From NCBI GenBank assembly GCA_947069175.1, contig CAMTDV010000013.1, forward strand, positions 57,604,610-57,668,609: 64,000 nucleotides of DNA. The letters run 5' to 3'. A program made the translations under genes and the position numbers. This document shows positions 36,088 through 47,877 of this stretch, in pieces (the first letter of the stretch is position 1; each line of letters opens with the position of its first letter). Source of the stretch: Scalesia atractyloides. Taxonomy: Eukaryota > Streptophyta > Magnoliopsida > Asterales > Asteraceae. The notes under the pieces were generated by a model. The model had not been told where the DNA came from, did not search any database, and saw nothing but the letters and a program-made list of their open reading frames with translations.

Positions 36088-38550
36088 ATGGCTGGATTCA
36101 TGACCGCACAGGACCTGACAATGCCACACTGGCAGCCCTGCAATTGCAAACTTTAGCCCTCCACCAAGAGCTGGATCAGGTGATTGGCACTTCCACCAAA
36201 GTGCCTCGTTTGTTATACGGAGATGAATAATACGAGTGGAAGTTTCGCTTTGAACAGTATTGCAAGGCAAAGGAACCCGGCGTATGGAGATGCATCATGA
36301 ATGGTCTAAGACCCATAGTGTATAGCACAGAGCAAGATCCCGAAACTAAAATTCCCAAGCCTATGCACTTATGGACTCCAGAGGACGTTAAAATCATAGG
36401 GAAGATGAGAAGGCTTCTGCAACACTAACCATGGCTCTAGGACCCGATATCTCTATCGCGGTCAGGAACTGTAAAAATACTAAAGAGGTTTGGAATGAGT
36501 TGCAAAATCTCTACGAAGGAAACACTGACATGAAAGCGAGTAGGGTGAACCAGCCGAATCAGCAATTCAGCTCGTTCAATCACAAATATGGGGAAACCAT
36601 CAAAAATCAGATACGCCGCTATGTCAAACTGGTTTCCCAGATGATTTCAGCTGAGATCACCCTCACCAAGAGCCATGAACCGACAGTTGTTGAATTCACA
36701 GCCCAAAAGTTGGGATGCAGACGTGGGCATGATAAAAAAGACAAAGAACCTGAATGATGTCACTCTCACTGAGATGATAGCTACTATCAAATCATGTGAA
36801 ATTGATAACAAACAGAGGGAGATCAACCATCAGAGCAGTCTGATGGCCGCATGGATGACAGGTCAGAACGCAGCTTTAATGTCACAAAATCTTGTCAATA
36901 GTCCTCTGTAAAGAACTGCAAAAGCACCAGGTGGATCAAATGTGGTGTACAGTCCTGTTGTCACGCCTCAAAATACTCAGTATGTGTATGGTTTTAAATC
37001 TCCAAATCCTACAACGGTCTCAGCGGCTCAAGTCCATACACAGTACCATGCTCAGTATCCTAACGTGGTGTTCAGTCCTGCAACTCCTCAAACCGTGCAA
37101 CAAGGCATAATTCCTCAAACAGCCGCACCAGTCCCTGGCTCTGCTCAACCCGCGCCCAACTCTGCGTTTCTCACCAAGGAAAACAAAGAGAAACTGGCGA
37201 TTGCTGCATCAATGATCAAGAGCTTGAATGCCTTCCTGGCAGGCGATCTGAGCCCTCCATCTATTCTTCCAACAGAAGTTGATCAGATCATGGAGGAAGA
37301 CCTGGATGAGATCGATGTCTCCTGGAATTTAGCGATGGCTGCTTTTCGGGTCAACAAATTTCAGAAAAAGTATGGAAGGCAACGCTTGTCCAACCTAAAG
37401 ACTGGTCTCACAAAAGACAAACTCAGGTGCTACCGATGTCATGAACCAGGCCATTTCAATAGGGAATGCAAGAAGCCACCATCCGGGTCGCCGATATACA
37501 GAGTAGTGACAGACAGTTGGTTCCCGTCTCTCCTTCCAAGTCAACTACGAGTCCATTTGGCAGCTCAGGCGGGAAATCCACAGCACTTGTGGCCCAACAG
37601 CATGAGGGCTTCAACTGGGCAGATGCTGCAGCTCAAATGGAAACCTTGAATCTATCCAAGAACAGCAACCACTGTATGATGGCGCAGACAACTGAGACAC
37701 CCGATCTTTCAGAAACGGTAAATCGAATACTTTGTTCTCATAGTTGTCGTTTTAAATTATCTCAAATGCGCGCCCAATTCAACTCTTGTGGCTGAATATC
37801 AACAAGCTGCGTCACAGAACATCGCCCTTAAGCATAAGAACAAGCTTCTTATGGAGAAGGTTGAAGCACAGAAAAAAGATGTGGCTCAGCTAAAGCTAGA
37901 CTTGAACCAACAACAATGTTGGGTCTACGACTACAAGCTAAAATTAGCTGAAAAGGATGTAGAACTTCAAGCAGCCTTAGCCAAGCTGAATTCCTTGACA
38001 GGGAAGCTTCATGAAAATAAAATAAATATTAAGAAACTTGAAACTTCCAGAAAATTAGTCAAGGACTTATGTGACCTCCAGCTTAATTATCAAAAGAATT
38101 TCACTAAGGGTCTTGGGTACAATAGGGCACCTCCACCATATAATCATAACTACACTAGAATGCCTAAACTGAGGAAGAAACTGAAAATGCTCAAAAAATG
38201 ATGTATGGTAAACCGTCAGATTGTTTAACTAAATCATGGACGCCCTATTACCCTAAGTTCTCCAAACCCATTGAACTCAAGAAGGATGATGTGTTTGTGG
38301 CTTCTCCTAGGAATGACAGTGTTAGCGATGACCAACCAACTGTTTCTGTCAATGTTGATGGTGACATAATTCTAGAAGATTTCGGCGACTTAATACAAGG
38401 GACTGATTCTGAAATGACAGCAGATGAACACAAATCTCAATTTGATTCAAATGAAACTTTTAAACCTGATAGTGAATCGGAACCTCAAATTTCTCTAAAT
38501 TGCGAGGTTCCACCATCATCTGCTAAATTTTTGAACATGATGTTCCTGTA
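36088..38550 (+). pseudogene. Element D gag
   Basis: Structural protein that packages the RNA. The probable start is ATG at 36088. The N-terminal part reads KVPRLLYGDE, then a stop at 36229, then YEWKFRFEQYCKAKEPGVW. The region ALGPDISIAVRNCKNTKEVWNELQ (36431 on) is the conserved copia gag core. The zinc knuckle CYRCHEPGHFNREC is at about 37428-37470. A coiled-coil-like C-terminus (37788-38201) ends in the GLGYNRAPPPYN motif seen in SIRE gags. Frameshifts lie near 36420, 36680, 37480 and 37780. The long gag supports the SIRE assignment. Confidence 0.88.
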
Positions 38551-38559
38551 GAGTCACTC

Positions 38560-39556
38560 GTGTCCTCTACAGAATCTGTCACGAAGTGTGATTTGAAGGA
38601 TAAGCCTAAAAAGAAGAGAACACGCCGATCTAAAAAGAAGAAAACCAAAGAAGCGTCTTCAAACACTGCAAAGGCAACTGCTAAGTCCTCTCATCAAACT
38701 AAGGAATTAACTCAGCAGTCGCCCGTTTTATCTGTTTTGAAAAAATCTCCATGTTCAAAATATTGCAATTCAAATCACAAATCTAACAAGTGTGCTGATG
38801 GTTGTGTGTAGGACACCGCCAAGACCAAGACCGTGCATCAGCCGTCAGTAAACGCCAGCAAGAAACTGACCGACAAATTACCCAGAATGTCCCAAGCTGA
38901 ACGAACTGTTTTCTTCCAGAAGAGGCAGACCTGTTCCAATTGTGGATCTCCCGGGGCACATTACTCAAAACTGTCAAACGACCTTTACCTCTTTCAAAAC
39001 TTTATACTCCAGACATCAGAAGGCTATGCCAGTCACCCATCTGAGGCTCGATTTGTGGCTAAGTCTTCTGATCAAGACTGGAACTTGGCCAAGAACCAAA
39101 TGAGAAAACCCTTGAGACCTTCGGTTTCCAAGAATCCCTTTAGCACTCCTAGGAATGTGCAGAGTTCTGATTCAGTAACCTGGAGGCCTAAGTTAGTGGC
39201 CAAAAATCAGTCTGCTAACCCCTTGTCTAATAATTCAAAAGCATCATAAACCTCATCCTCAACTAATTTGATCTTTCATGAGGTTACCTATGTTGATGCA
39301 AAAGGCAAACCTAGATCTTCCATGGCCTGGGTTCCCGTTTCTAACTAAAACCTGTTGAAATGTGCAGGAACAGCTCTGGCGCGCTCTTGTTCGATTATGG
39401 TATATTGATAGCGCCTGTTCCAGGCACATGACAGGAGACATCTCGCAGTTGAATGACATTCAGTTTTTCGATGGCGGGTTTGTTTCCTTCGCAGGTGGAG
39501 AAACCAGGAAAATCACGATGAGAGGAACTGTTCAATGGAGCCCTGAGTTTTAAGAA
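38560..39556 (+). pseudogene. Element D linker, second Cys/His region and protease
   Basis: Begins with a highly basic stretch (KPKKKRTRRSKKKKTK). Two Cys-containing clusters follow: CSKYCNSNHKSNKCADGC near 38750-38808, and CSNCGSPGAHYSK near 38934-38972, where a C-x2-C-x-H pattern remains. The protease is marked by YIDSACSRHMTGD at about 39400-39440, with Ala where D-S-G is usual. A stop at 38809-38811, another at 39247-39249 and a further stop and frameshift near 39345 break the reading. Confidence 0.8.
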
Positions 39557-40560
39557 TGTCAACTATGTACCAGAATTGAAGCACAGTCTGTTGAGTGTGT
39601 CTCAACTCTACAATAATCATCTGGATGTTCTCTTCACAAAGAAAGGATACTATGTGCTAAAACCAGGTTTAATCATTCCAGATGATTGGATTCTTCTGAA
39701 AGCTGCAAGAAAAGGAAACGCCTACGTCATTGATATGAACCATGCTCCTTCTGACAAGCTCACATGCCTTTTCTCTTCGACAGCCGAACATGACGCCATG
39801 CTATGGCATTGCAGACTGGGTCACATCAACATGAAGAATTTAAATCGTCTCGCTAAAGGTGGTTTAGTCAGAGATCTACCAGTTCGTGACTTCATGCAGA
39901 TTAAAAATGTGAATCATGTGCTACTGGAAACAACACCGTCAGCCGCATAAAACCAAAGCAATACCCTCCACTTCTCAGGTCTTAGAACTGCTCCATATGG
40001 ATCTCTTCGGTCCAACAGACATCCGCAGCATTGGAGGGAAGGCTTACTGTCTGGTTATTATTGATGACTACTCTCGATTCACCTGGGTTTTCTTTTTTAC
40101 ACATAAAAAGTGAAACCGCTGAGATAGTCAAACAATTTGTCACGCTTATGGAAAACTAGACAGATTCGAAGGTAAAGGCTATTTGGTGTGATAATGGGAC
40201 AGAGTTTAAGAATCTTACCTTAAACTCTTTATGCTGCTCCAAGGGAATTGACCCATAGTTTAGTGCAGCCAGAACCCCACAGCAAAACGGGGTTGCAGAA
40301 CGTAAAAATCGCACACTCATCAAGGCGGCATGAACTATGCTTGTTGAATCCTAGCTACCTCTCATCTTTTGAGCAGAAGCAATTAACACTGCATGCTACA
40401 TTCAGAATCATGCCCTGATCAACAAACACCACATGAAGACTCCATACGAAGTGGTTGAAGGTCGTAAACCTTCGGTCAAGCATTTCCGTAAATTTGGATG
40501 TCCTTGTGTACTCCTGCTCATGGATGCTAAAGGAAAGTTTGAAGCACGCGGAGATCCTTG
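39557..40560 (+). pseudogene. Element D integrase
   Basis: Copia integrase. The GAG-pre-integrase zinc-binding segment has HCRLGHINMKNLNRLAKGGL near 39808, but a frameshift disrupts the downstream Cys pair (39910-39935). The core begins LLHMDLFGPTD (39990), with the first catalytic Asp, and continues IIDDYSRFTWVF. The second Asp region (DNGTEFKN-like) is near 40190-40215. The third, NGVAERKN-like, is near 40290-40310. At least four stops or frameshifts lie between these pieces. Confidence 0.85.
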
Positions 40561-41300
40561 CATTTTATTCTAAAAATACGACATATCGAGTTTAAAACAA
40601 GATCAAGAAGATGGTGGTTGAAACCTACAATGTGGGTTGGCTGGAGGAAAATCCCAAGGACAAACGCATTGGTCCTGACTGGTTGTATGACTACTCTACC
40701 TTATTTAATCATTTTGATGTGTCTTCTAATATGTCTACATGAAATAGTTCGACTTCTTTCCCTCCAACGGTGCCCATCCCTTCCGACGATGACGCTGACG
40801 CTGCCACGCTAAATGAGACTCTAAAGCAGCTAAGTGTGGATCCTCCTGGATTCAATGACACTGTCTCGCCATCCTCCACAGTTTCAAAATCTCAAGCCCC
40901 ATCTATCTCTTCGCCTGTTCAGCCTAATCCTACTGAGGATGTGGTTTCTGTTCTAGAGCCACCTATGACAGATGAAGGACTCCCTCCTGATGTTTTGGGC
41001 TCCTCCTTGTTTCCCGAGTCTACTCCCCTCGATTGTGCGGTGGATTCTTCACCACATACCTCTACAGGTGCCTCGGTTGAAGGGGAGGCATCTGGAGTTG
41101 CTTCAGCTAGTGTCACCAACTTGCCAACCAATGTTTTGGTTCCCGCTACACCAATACCACAATGTTTAAAGCATGATCACCCCATTGAGAATATCATTGG
41201 TCCTGTAAACGCTATTGTTCGCATACGCAGTCAATCTGGGGATATCAATACATGTCTCTATTCATGCTTTATTTCCCAAATTGAACCTAGAAGTATTGAT
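40561..41300 (+). pseudogene. Element D integrase C-terminus and Ser/Pro-rich linker
   Basis: A Ser/Pro/Thr-rich, low-complexity reading frame (40770-41384) connects integrase to RT, as in other SIRE-like polyproteins. Near its end KHDHPIENIIG and the degraded CLYSCFISQIEP stretch match the conserved entry into copia RT. No enzymatic motif lies within the linker. Confidence 0.7.
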
Positions 41301-42329
41301 GTTGCTTTCAGGAACCAGGCTGGGTGGATGCCATGCATGAAGAACTCAATCAATTTGAAAAACTTGGCGTTTGGCAATTGGTGAAGCTACCTCAGGGAAA
41401 GCGCGCTCTTGGAACTCGCTGGGTTTTCCGCAACAAGCAGGATGACACTAGAGTTATTGTTCGAAATAAAGCTAGATGGTGGTCCAAGGGTTTCGATAGA
41501 TTGAAGGACTGGATTATGATGAGGTCTATCCACCTGTCGCGCGTTTGGAAGCTATACGTATCTTCTTGGCATACGCATCATATATGGACTTTACGGTCTA
41601 TCAAATGGATTTCAAGACTGCGTTTCTATAGGCAAGGTGAAAGTGGAAATATATGTGGCACAACCACCGGGCTTTACTGATCCTGACAAGCCAGATTATG
41701 CCTATAAATTAGACAAAACTTTGTATGGGTTGCATCAAGCACCTCATGCATGGTATGCTACTCTTACGGAGAATCTGCTTGCTCATGACTACACACATAG
41801 AACTATTGACCAAACTCTGCAAACGCGTTGATTAGGACATTATTCGTCCAAATCTACATTGATGATATTATTTTTTGTTCCACCAATGATGGTTTGTGCC
41901 GCGAGTTCAAAGAAATCATGAAGAAGAAATTTGAAATGAGCTCATTGGGAGAGATGACCATGTTTTTAGGACTTCAAGTTTGTCAGAGCCACAGGGTATA
42001 CTCATTCATCAAGGAAAATACGTACACGACGTTCTTGCCAAATTCAAGCTTACAGATTCCAAGCCAATGGCTTCACCTATTGCAGAACGGCCTCTGCTAA
42101 ATGAAGATGCTGAAGGAACGCCTGTTAATCCTACCATGTATCGCTCAATGATTGGATCACTCATGTATCTCACTGATAGTCGGCCAAATTCATGTTTTCC
42201 GTCTACCAGTGTGCTCGTTATCAGGCCACTCCTAAACTTTCTCATTTACATGCTGTTAAACGAATTTTTAGGTACCTCAAAGGGGCTCCATCTCTGGGCC
42301 TCTAGTATCCTAAAAATTCTGAATTTGAA
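41301..42329 (+). pseudogene. Element D reverse transcriptase
   Basis: Copia RT. Motifs are MHEELNQFEKLGVWQLV (41327), GTRWVFRNK (41411), then a decayed stretch for ARLEAIRIFLAYA. LDKTLYGLHQAPHAWY follows near 41711-41758. The catalytic box QIYIDDIIFCSTND is near 41849-41891 and keeps both Asp residues. The downstream connection (LGEMTMFLGLQV, then a SIEP-type region MYRSMIGSLMYLT) is shifted between frames. Stops near 41510, 41827 and 41990 make it inactive. Confidence 0.88.
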
Positions 42330-42799
42330 TTGTTTGTTTTCTCTGACAGTAATCTAGGAGGTACAGATAGGGACATGCGCTCAACGTCGGCTGGTTGCCA
42401 ATTTCTGGGAGATCGCTTAATTTCGTGGCAATGCAAGAAGCAACAGACGGTTTCGCTTTCCACTACAGAGGCAGAATATGTTGCAGCTTCTGCTTGCTGC
42501 TCCCAGGTTTTATGGATGCAACATCAGCTTGCGGATTACGTTTTAACTTATCTAAACACCACGATTTATTGTGATAATGATGCCGCAATCCAAATAGTTA
42601 AAAACCCTGTTTTCCACTCCAAAACCAAGCACATTAACATAAAAGTTCATTTTATCCGCGATTGCTATTAAAAGGGTCTCATAAAGCTTGAGCAAATCCA
42701 CACTGATGCAAATATGGCGGATTTGTTCACGAAACCCGTTAGCTACACACGTTTTCAAGTGCTTGTGGATCTTCTCAAAATGATTCGGTTTTCTTCCTA
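42330..42799 (+). pseudogene. Element D RNase H and end of pol
   Basis: VFSDSNLGGTDRDMRSTSAGC carries the first catalytic Asp. STTEAEYVAA carries the catalytic Glu, and YCDNDAAIQIVKNPV the next Asp. A stop at 42669-42671 interrupts the end. Pol would then finish with IHTDANMADLFTKP and a stop near 42799. It is the best preserved domain of D. Confidence 0.88.
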
Positions 42800-44510
42800 G
42801 GCATCTACTATCTTCGTGCTTATTTACTGTTTTCCATTTCTTTTTGTTGCTTCATAAATTTGTTCATATCTCTATGCACAAATTTAGGGGGAGAAAAAGC
42901 TTAAAAATTGATTTTGAAATGATAGGGAAATGAAATGAATATTCGTGATAAAATGTTTGACTAACACATGTAAGGTACAGAAGTGGAAAAGATTTGGATC
43001 GAAAGTGATGTGTCGATAGGTCTAAAACTCAACCGGATGGGGAAAGTCAAATGATATAAACATAACAAATTTTGTACTCAGTGGGTTACTTACTATAGGC
43101 ATATGATTTTATGGTCTTAAATTTTGCGTTGATAGATAGCCAACATCTGAGGTTTCGGGTCTTTATGCTGTTGAGTCATTCGGGGATATCCTGACTGCCC
43201 TTCTGTTGTATCCAGATTATATGCAGACCTAGGCACAGTCAAGATATCTTCATAAAAGCCAAAATGGAAAGGCCAAAACCTAAGAGAACAAAAGTTTCTT
43301 TCTAAGTTCTTACATACCTCATAAGGTATTTGCCTAACCCTCGTCGGTCACTATTGGTCTCTCTGCTGTACGGAAGTACTGACCTGTTCACCAATAGCCT
43401 GATGTTGTACAATAAAGGATGATCACGGTATACTCACCTGCTACGATGAACGGTTGTGCTTACCTTGATCGCGGGGGTATATCATGGTATGGGACACACG
43501 AGTATCTAAGGTATAATATTACCTTAAGCATATCATGGTGCCTGAACTACAAGGGGTGAGTTTTGGATTTAAGTGGACAAGTATATTGACAATTGCTTAG
43601 ACCAACTGAACCTGCTCATATCGAAAAATGTTCCTTAGTCAGCATTTGTAACGATTTGATCCCTTAGCAATGCTGTGTTAATTGTTTATGTCTGTTTTAA
43701 TAAGTTCTCCTTGTGATGGTTGGATGCTTGGTTAGTTTACTTGATGAATTTTGGTGGGTGGTTTTCTGTCAAGAGATATTGGATTAGCCCAGTGTACTTT
43801 GGGATTTGAGCCAGCTTGATGAAATTGGTTTTTAAGTCTGAAAATTGAAATTAAGGTTACTGTTCCGAATTGGGCTCACTTGGGCCAAAGATTACTGTTC
43901 CGAATTGGACTTGTCCGAAAAGGCCCATTTAAATCTTTCCAGACAAGCCCAATATGTTACTATTCCGGATTGGGCCTGTCACAAGCCCAATCCGAATTCG
44001 AATTTCAGGCCCAAGCCCATTTCGGAAAATCTATATTGGCATCTCTGTTTTCATTTCAGATTATTCGAAATCCGAATTACTATTTGTTTTCACTGATTCT
44101 CTCTCTCGAACTTAGCATTTCGGACTGCATTCTGGATTAGGTACATGTGTATTCCGAATTAACTTAATGAATATCTTATGCATTTCGGATTACATTCCGG
44201 ATAGATCTTCAAAGATTAAGCATTTCGGATTGCATTCCGGATGGATATTCATCCAAAATGATGAACTCGGACATCATTTCGGATTGGATCTTCATCCGGG
44301 ATGTAGATCTATCTGAGATACATACTCCGGATTGATAAGAGTGTTCCGGATTCATTCTGAACCGTCTATAATCCGGATATGAAGTTTGGACCTTTTCAAT
44401 TGTTGACCCCCTAACTAATTTGAACTGGCTTTAATTTAAACCTTGACTTGTGTTGACCTGTCCAGTTAGTTTTCACTCTGTTAATTGGCTTTTAACTCTG
44501 TTGATTTTTT
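42800..44510 (+). other. Element D spacer between pol and ORF3
   Basis: 1.7 kb without a coding signal. The last 500 bp (43850-44370) contain six to seven TCCGGA copies and related ttccgaatt/tttcggatt words, matching the 5' leader of the same element. The stretch closes with a pyrimidine-rich tract before ORF3. Blank otherwise. Confidence 0.7.
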
Positions 44511-44516
44511 ACAGAC
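44495..44516 (+). promoter_or_regulatory. Candidate 3' splice site before ORF3
   Basis: ttgattttttacag at 44501-44514 has a polypyrimidine tract and terminal AG two bases before the ORF3 ATG (44517). This would allow ORF3 to be read from a spliced subgenomic RNA. A matching donor was not identified; the leader is split by element B. Confidence 0.45.
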
Positions 44517-47162
44517 ATGGTGGAAGAAGCTTTCGATGCAGTAATACTGGTTGAAGAACAGTTTCACAACCAGGCTGGATATCTTTCAGACCCACCGGCT
44601 GAGTATTTTCAGGAGTTTCAGGCGATGATTGTGGGGCTAAATACTTGCCGGATTGCCTACGCCCTCCGTGCGAACCTAGTGATATACAGAGATTTAGTTC
44701 ACTCATTTTGGAAAAGAGCGCAGATACATCCGAGAGGTGATGATGGTAGACCTTTGATACGATCATAGTTTCAGGGAAGGGAGATTATGGTTGATGAGGC
44801 TTGTGTGAGGGAGGTGCTACAGTTGATAGATACCTTCAGTGATCCAACAACATATGTCAAAGAAAAGGTGCTGCCAGTACTCATGGAGATGGGATATGAA
44901 GGTTCTTATCCGCCCCTGCTAAAGAAGATGTTTCCGGCTTACTGGAGGTTGCTAATACACATGTTCATGCAATGTGTGTCGGAAAACAAAGGTAGACTGG
45001 ATCAACCAAATCAGGCACAGACATCGGCGATCGTTTCGTTAGTGATGGACTGGAAGTATAACTATCCTGGTTATATCTTCGAAAATATGAGGAAAATATT
45101 AGAGCAGTCCAAGAAACGGGTATTTCAGTTATATCCACGTTTTATCCAGCTGATACTCGATGCTCGTTATCCAGATTTAGCAAAAGACGCTACAGACGCT
45201 AATCTGCTGAATATGAAGCCAATGGGGCCTACCATTTTTGCAACTATGAAGAAGAACCGTTCTACCTCGAAGACGGTATTTGTAGGTAGGTTCCCTCTGA
45301 AGAAGTTTGGCAAGCTTTCTAAAGTTGTAGGTCTGCATGCTCCACCACCTTCTCCTCCTCTAGTAAATGCGATTGTAGCCGAGGAGCATGATATACAGGC
45401 AAAGGAAAAAGAGATAGAAGTCGAGGATTTGGTTACAGATGATGAGGATGATGTTGGACAAGCCTTTCTGGATGATCTTGATGCGTTCAATGCTACGTTA
45501 ACTCCTGTTCTACCAGAGCTATCATCTGAGAATCTAGCTGCCCTGATTGCTCAATTGAAGGACATTCAAGAGAAACAAGGTGACCCCCGCTTGACATTCC
45601 GTCTGTTGTTGCTCCAACTGTTTAGCATGAAGAAGATGATGACGACAAAGAAGATGAAGTACCGTTGATTAAGAGGCACAGAACTGGGCCGAGCATTACA
45701 GCTAGTACATCTGAGGTTCCTGTTGTTATTACTGTTGCTGTGTCTGAGTTTACTTCTACTGCTGCCGAGATCACTGCTGCTGAGGTTATTATTGCTGAAT
45801 CTGTTGCTTGTACATTGGTGATTAAGACGCTGTTATTTCTACACAGCAAACTGTTCCTATTATTACACAATCCACAGTTGTATCCCTACCTGCTACCACA
45901 GCGTTGCAAATGATGGAATTTGGAGGTAGTTCATCTGGTGCCGGTGGTTCAGAAGCGGGTGGTAGTGGAGCTGGTCATTCTGATGATGTTGCTGACGATT
46001 ATATGCGCAGATCTGAGAAGCGGGAATTTTAGTTTGGGGGATTAGACAGTGATGATGATGATACAGAGGTGGATGTTGTTGAATTAAAGAAACGGGTTGT
46101 TGTGCTGGAACAGGAGGCTATGTTAAAGGATGCTCAGAATGCCTCCCTGCAGAATCGTTTGGATGTTCGAGATCAAACTATCGAACAGCTGCAGGGGGAT
46201 GTGACGATGCTGATGACTATTGTTTTTTATTTAAGGGGCAAGTTAGAGAACAAGTTCGGTAGAGAGTTTAGCAATCCGACCGATGATCCCATGAATGTTG
46301 AAACCCGACGTCATGCAGCACAACAACGTATGGCAGAAGAAACCGAAGAGCAGAGGTTGGCGGCTGAGCAGTTAGCAGCCGAACGTCAAGCTAGTAACGA
46401 TGATTATTTAAGTGATCCACGTAAGAAGTTCACTGCCAGTCAGAAACGAACTGCAGATCAGAGGAAGAAGAAGCAGATGGTATTGATGAAGAATGTGAAT
46501 GTGAATCCTTTGGATGAAAATTTCCAGCTGAAAGATCCAACCAATCAATCTGAGAGATATGAATGGAGTTGGGATCCAGTTATTACAGTAAGGTAGGAAA
46601 CAAGTCAAAAGTGCTGAGTTGGATGTATGATCATATCAAGAATATGTGGATAATTGTACGCCAAGATGGAACGAGGGAATACTATTCGAATGAGTCGCAG
46701 TTTGAGACTTGGACTAAAGTCACACTGACAGATCTATTAAGAGCTCCATACACTGACGACGATACGATAGAGCGTGGACCAGGTTGGAGGTTCTTTAAGA
46801 AGCTTGAACGGGAGGTTAGGACTGGGTTTAAGAGTATGAAGACTGCTGAACCGTATCTGAGAGCAGCCAAAGGAGTTCGTGATGCACACACAGGCAAACG
46901 GTTCAAATCTGTGATGTGGCCTCCTACAGATAAAGAGTTGGTGATTCCTGTTGCTCCTACCTTTCCAAAGGGAATTCTGAAGAACTTTAACTTCTGGTTA
47001 TACGATCCAAAGGTCGGAAGTGTTGCGATTGTGACGAAAGAGAAGGCTTTCACGGTAAATGATGTGGTGGATCTGGTTAGCTTCCATGATGAAGATTTAC
47101 AAGTTTTGGCTTCTCATCAAATACGTACTACTGAGCTATATGAGGTGTGTGCCAAAGACTAG
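44517..47162 (+). pseudogene. Element D ORF3 (extra 3' ORF of a SIRE-like copia)
   Basis: A reading frame after pol of roughly 880 codons, now broken. It starts at ATG 44517; an in-frame stop at 44766-44768 is the first lesion, and the frame continues to 45668. The N-terminal half is helical and ends in a FIQLILDARYPDLAKD-like motif near 45138. An acidic region follows (DDEDDVGQAFLDDLDAF), then a decayed Ser/Gly-rich part, then a coiled coil at 46069-46270 (ELKKRVVVLEQEAML). The C-terminal domain is 46563-47162. No signal peptide or membrane segment is evident. I recall similar ORFs in Asteraceae SIRE elements; function unknown. Confidence 0.7.
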
Positions 47163-47236
47163 ACGGCTGCAGTTGCTGGGATTATTGCTGGACGTTTGGG
47201 TGTGGATGTGACGCCGAAGGACAAATGAAGAAACCT

Positions 47237-47246
47237 AGGGGGAGAA
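47237..47246 (+). other. Polypurine tract of element D
   Basis: AGGGGGAGAA directly precedes the 3' LTR (47247), the standard plus-strand priming site. Confidence 0.9.
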
Positions 47247-47549
47247 TGTTGGGCTTGGAGCTTAAAGGTTTATTCATTTATATTGTATTTTGGGCTTTTG
47301 GGTTAGTTTGGGCTTCCCGGTGCCTAGTGGGCCTAGGGTTGTATTTTTGGGCTTTGTCATGTTTATAAATAGAGGGGTTAGGTCATTTGATAGGGGTTAG
47401 AGAGTTGATCACAAAAACTTGTATCTGACATCCTCTGGTGTATGCAAGTTATTTTATTCAAGTTATTTAAGTTATTCTTCATCCTGATCATAATTTCCGC
47501 AATTGATTAGGCTAGTGATACCTGTTTGATCCATTTCACGGGACTTAAA
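47247..47549 (+). repeat. Element D, 3' LTR
   Basis: Sister of 24605-24905, 303 bp, with a TATA box at about 47361-47374. The terminal CA has become AA. Followed by the target duplication AAGTT (47550-47554). Confidence 0.92.
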
Positions 47550-47554
47550 AAGTT

Positions 47555-47872
47555 TGAATGATAAGAAGGTTAGGATGTGATGTGTTAGGTATGTTCACGA
47601 GTCTCCAAAGTTTTTGATTAACTTAAGGAAAACCTTAGTCTTAGACCTTAAGAGATGGAGGGTTGCTTCAAAATACATGGAAATGAATTTACAAACTTGT
47701 CTAGAACATGTATAAGACTATAAATCACTAGATATGATAACATGTATGATTAAAACATAGAATCCAAGACATTTTATTGCATAAACATTAAACAAAATTA
47801 CGTGGAATATGAAAACAGACCGGGTGTCAAATTCAGGTCGGGTTCTAGGATCTGTTTTTGACAGATGTTACA
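47555..47872 (-). mobile_element. Solo LTR E, right part
   Basis: The remaining 318 bp of LTR E beyond copia D. It ends in GATGTTACA at 47872 and is followed by GATGG (47873-47877), the duplication seen at 23055-23059. Nothing between suggests an internal region of E. Confidence 0.78.
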
Positions 47873-47877
47873 GATGG

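Larger units (their letters stand above)
24605..47549 (+). mobile_element. Element D: SIRE/Maximus-like Ty1/copia retrotransposon
   Basis: Complete but decayed element with 301-303 bp LTRs (24605-24905 and 47247-47549) and a 5-bp duplication AAGTT (24600-24604 and 47550-47554). It has an initiator-Met primer site at 24908 and a polypurine tract at 47237. The order gag, protease, integrase, RT, RNase H is that of copia. The long gag with C-terminal coiled coil, the second zinc-finger-like region and an additional ORF after pol point to the SIRE lineage. Gypsy B lies in its leader. Without B it is about 12.5 kb, long for copia but usual for SIRE. Confidence 0.92.

Noticed and set aside
44517..47162. 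Calling ORF3 of copia D an envelope gene
   Set aside because: No signal peptide, membrane segment or cleavage site is visible, and the composition is acidic with a coiled coil. Only its position resembles env.
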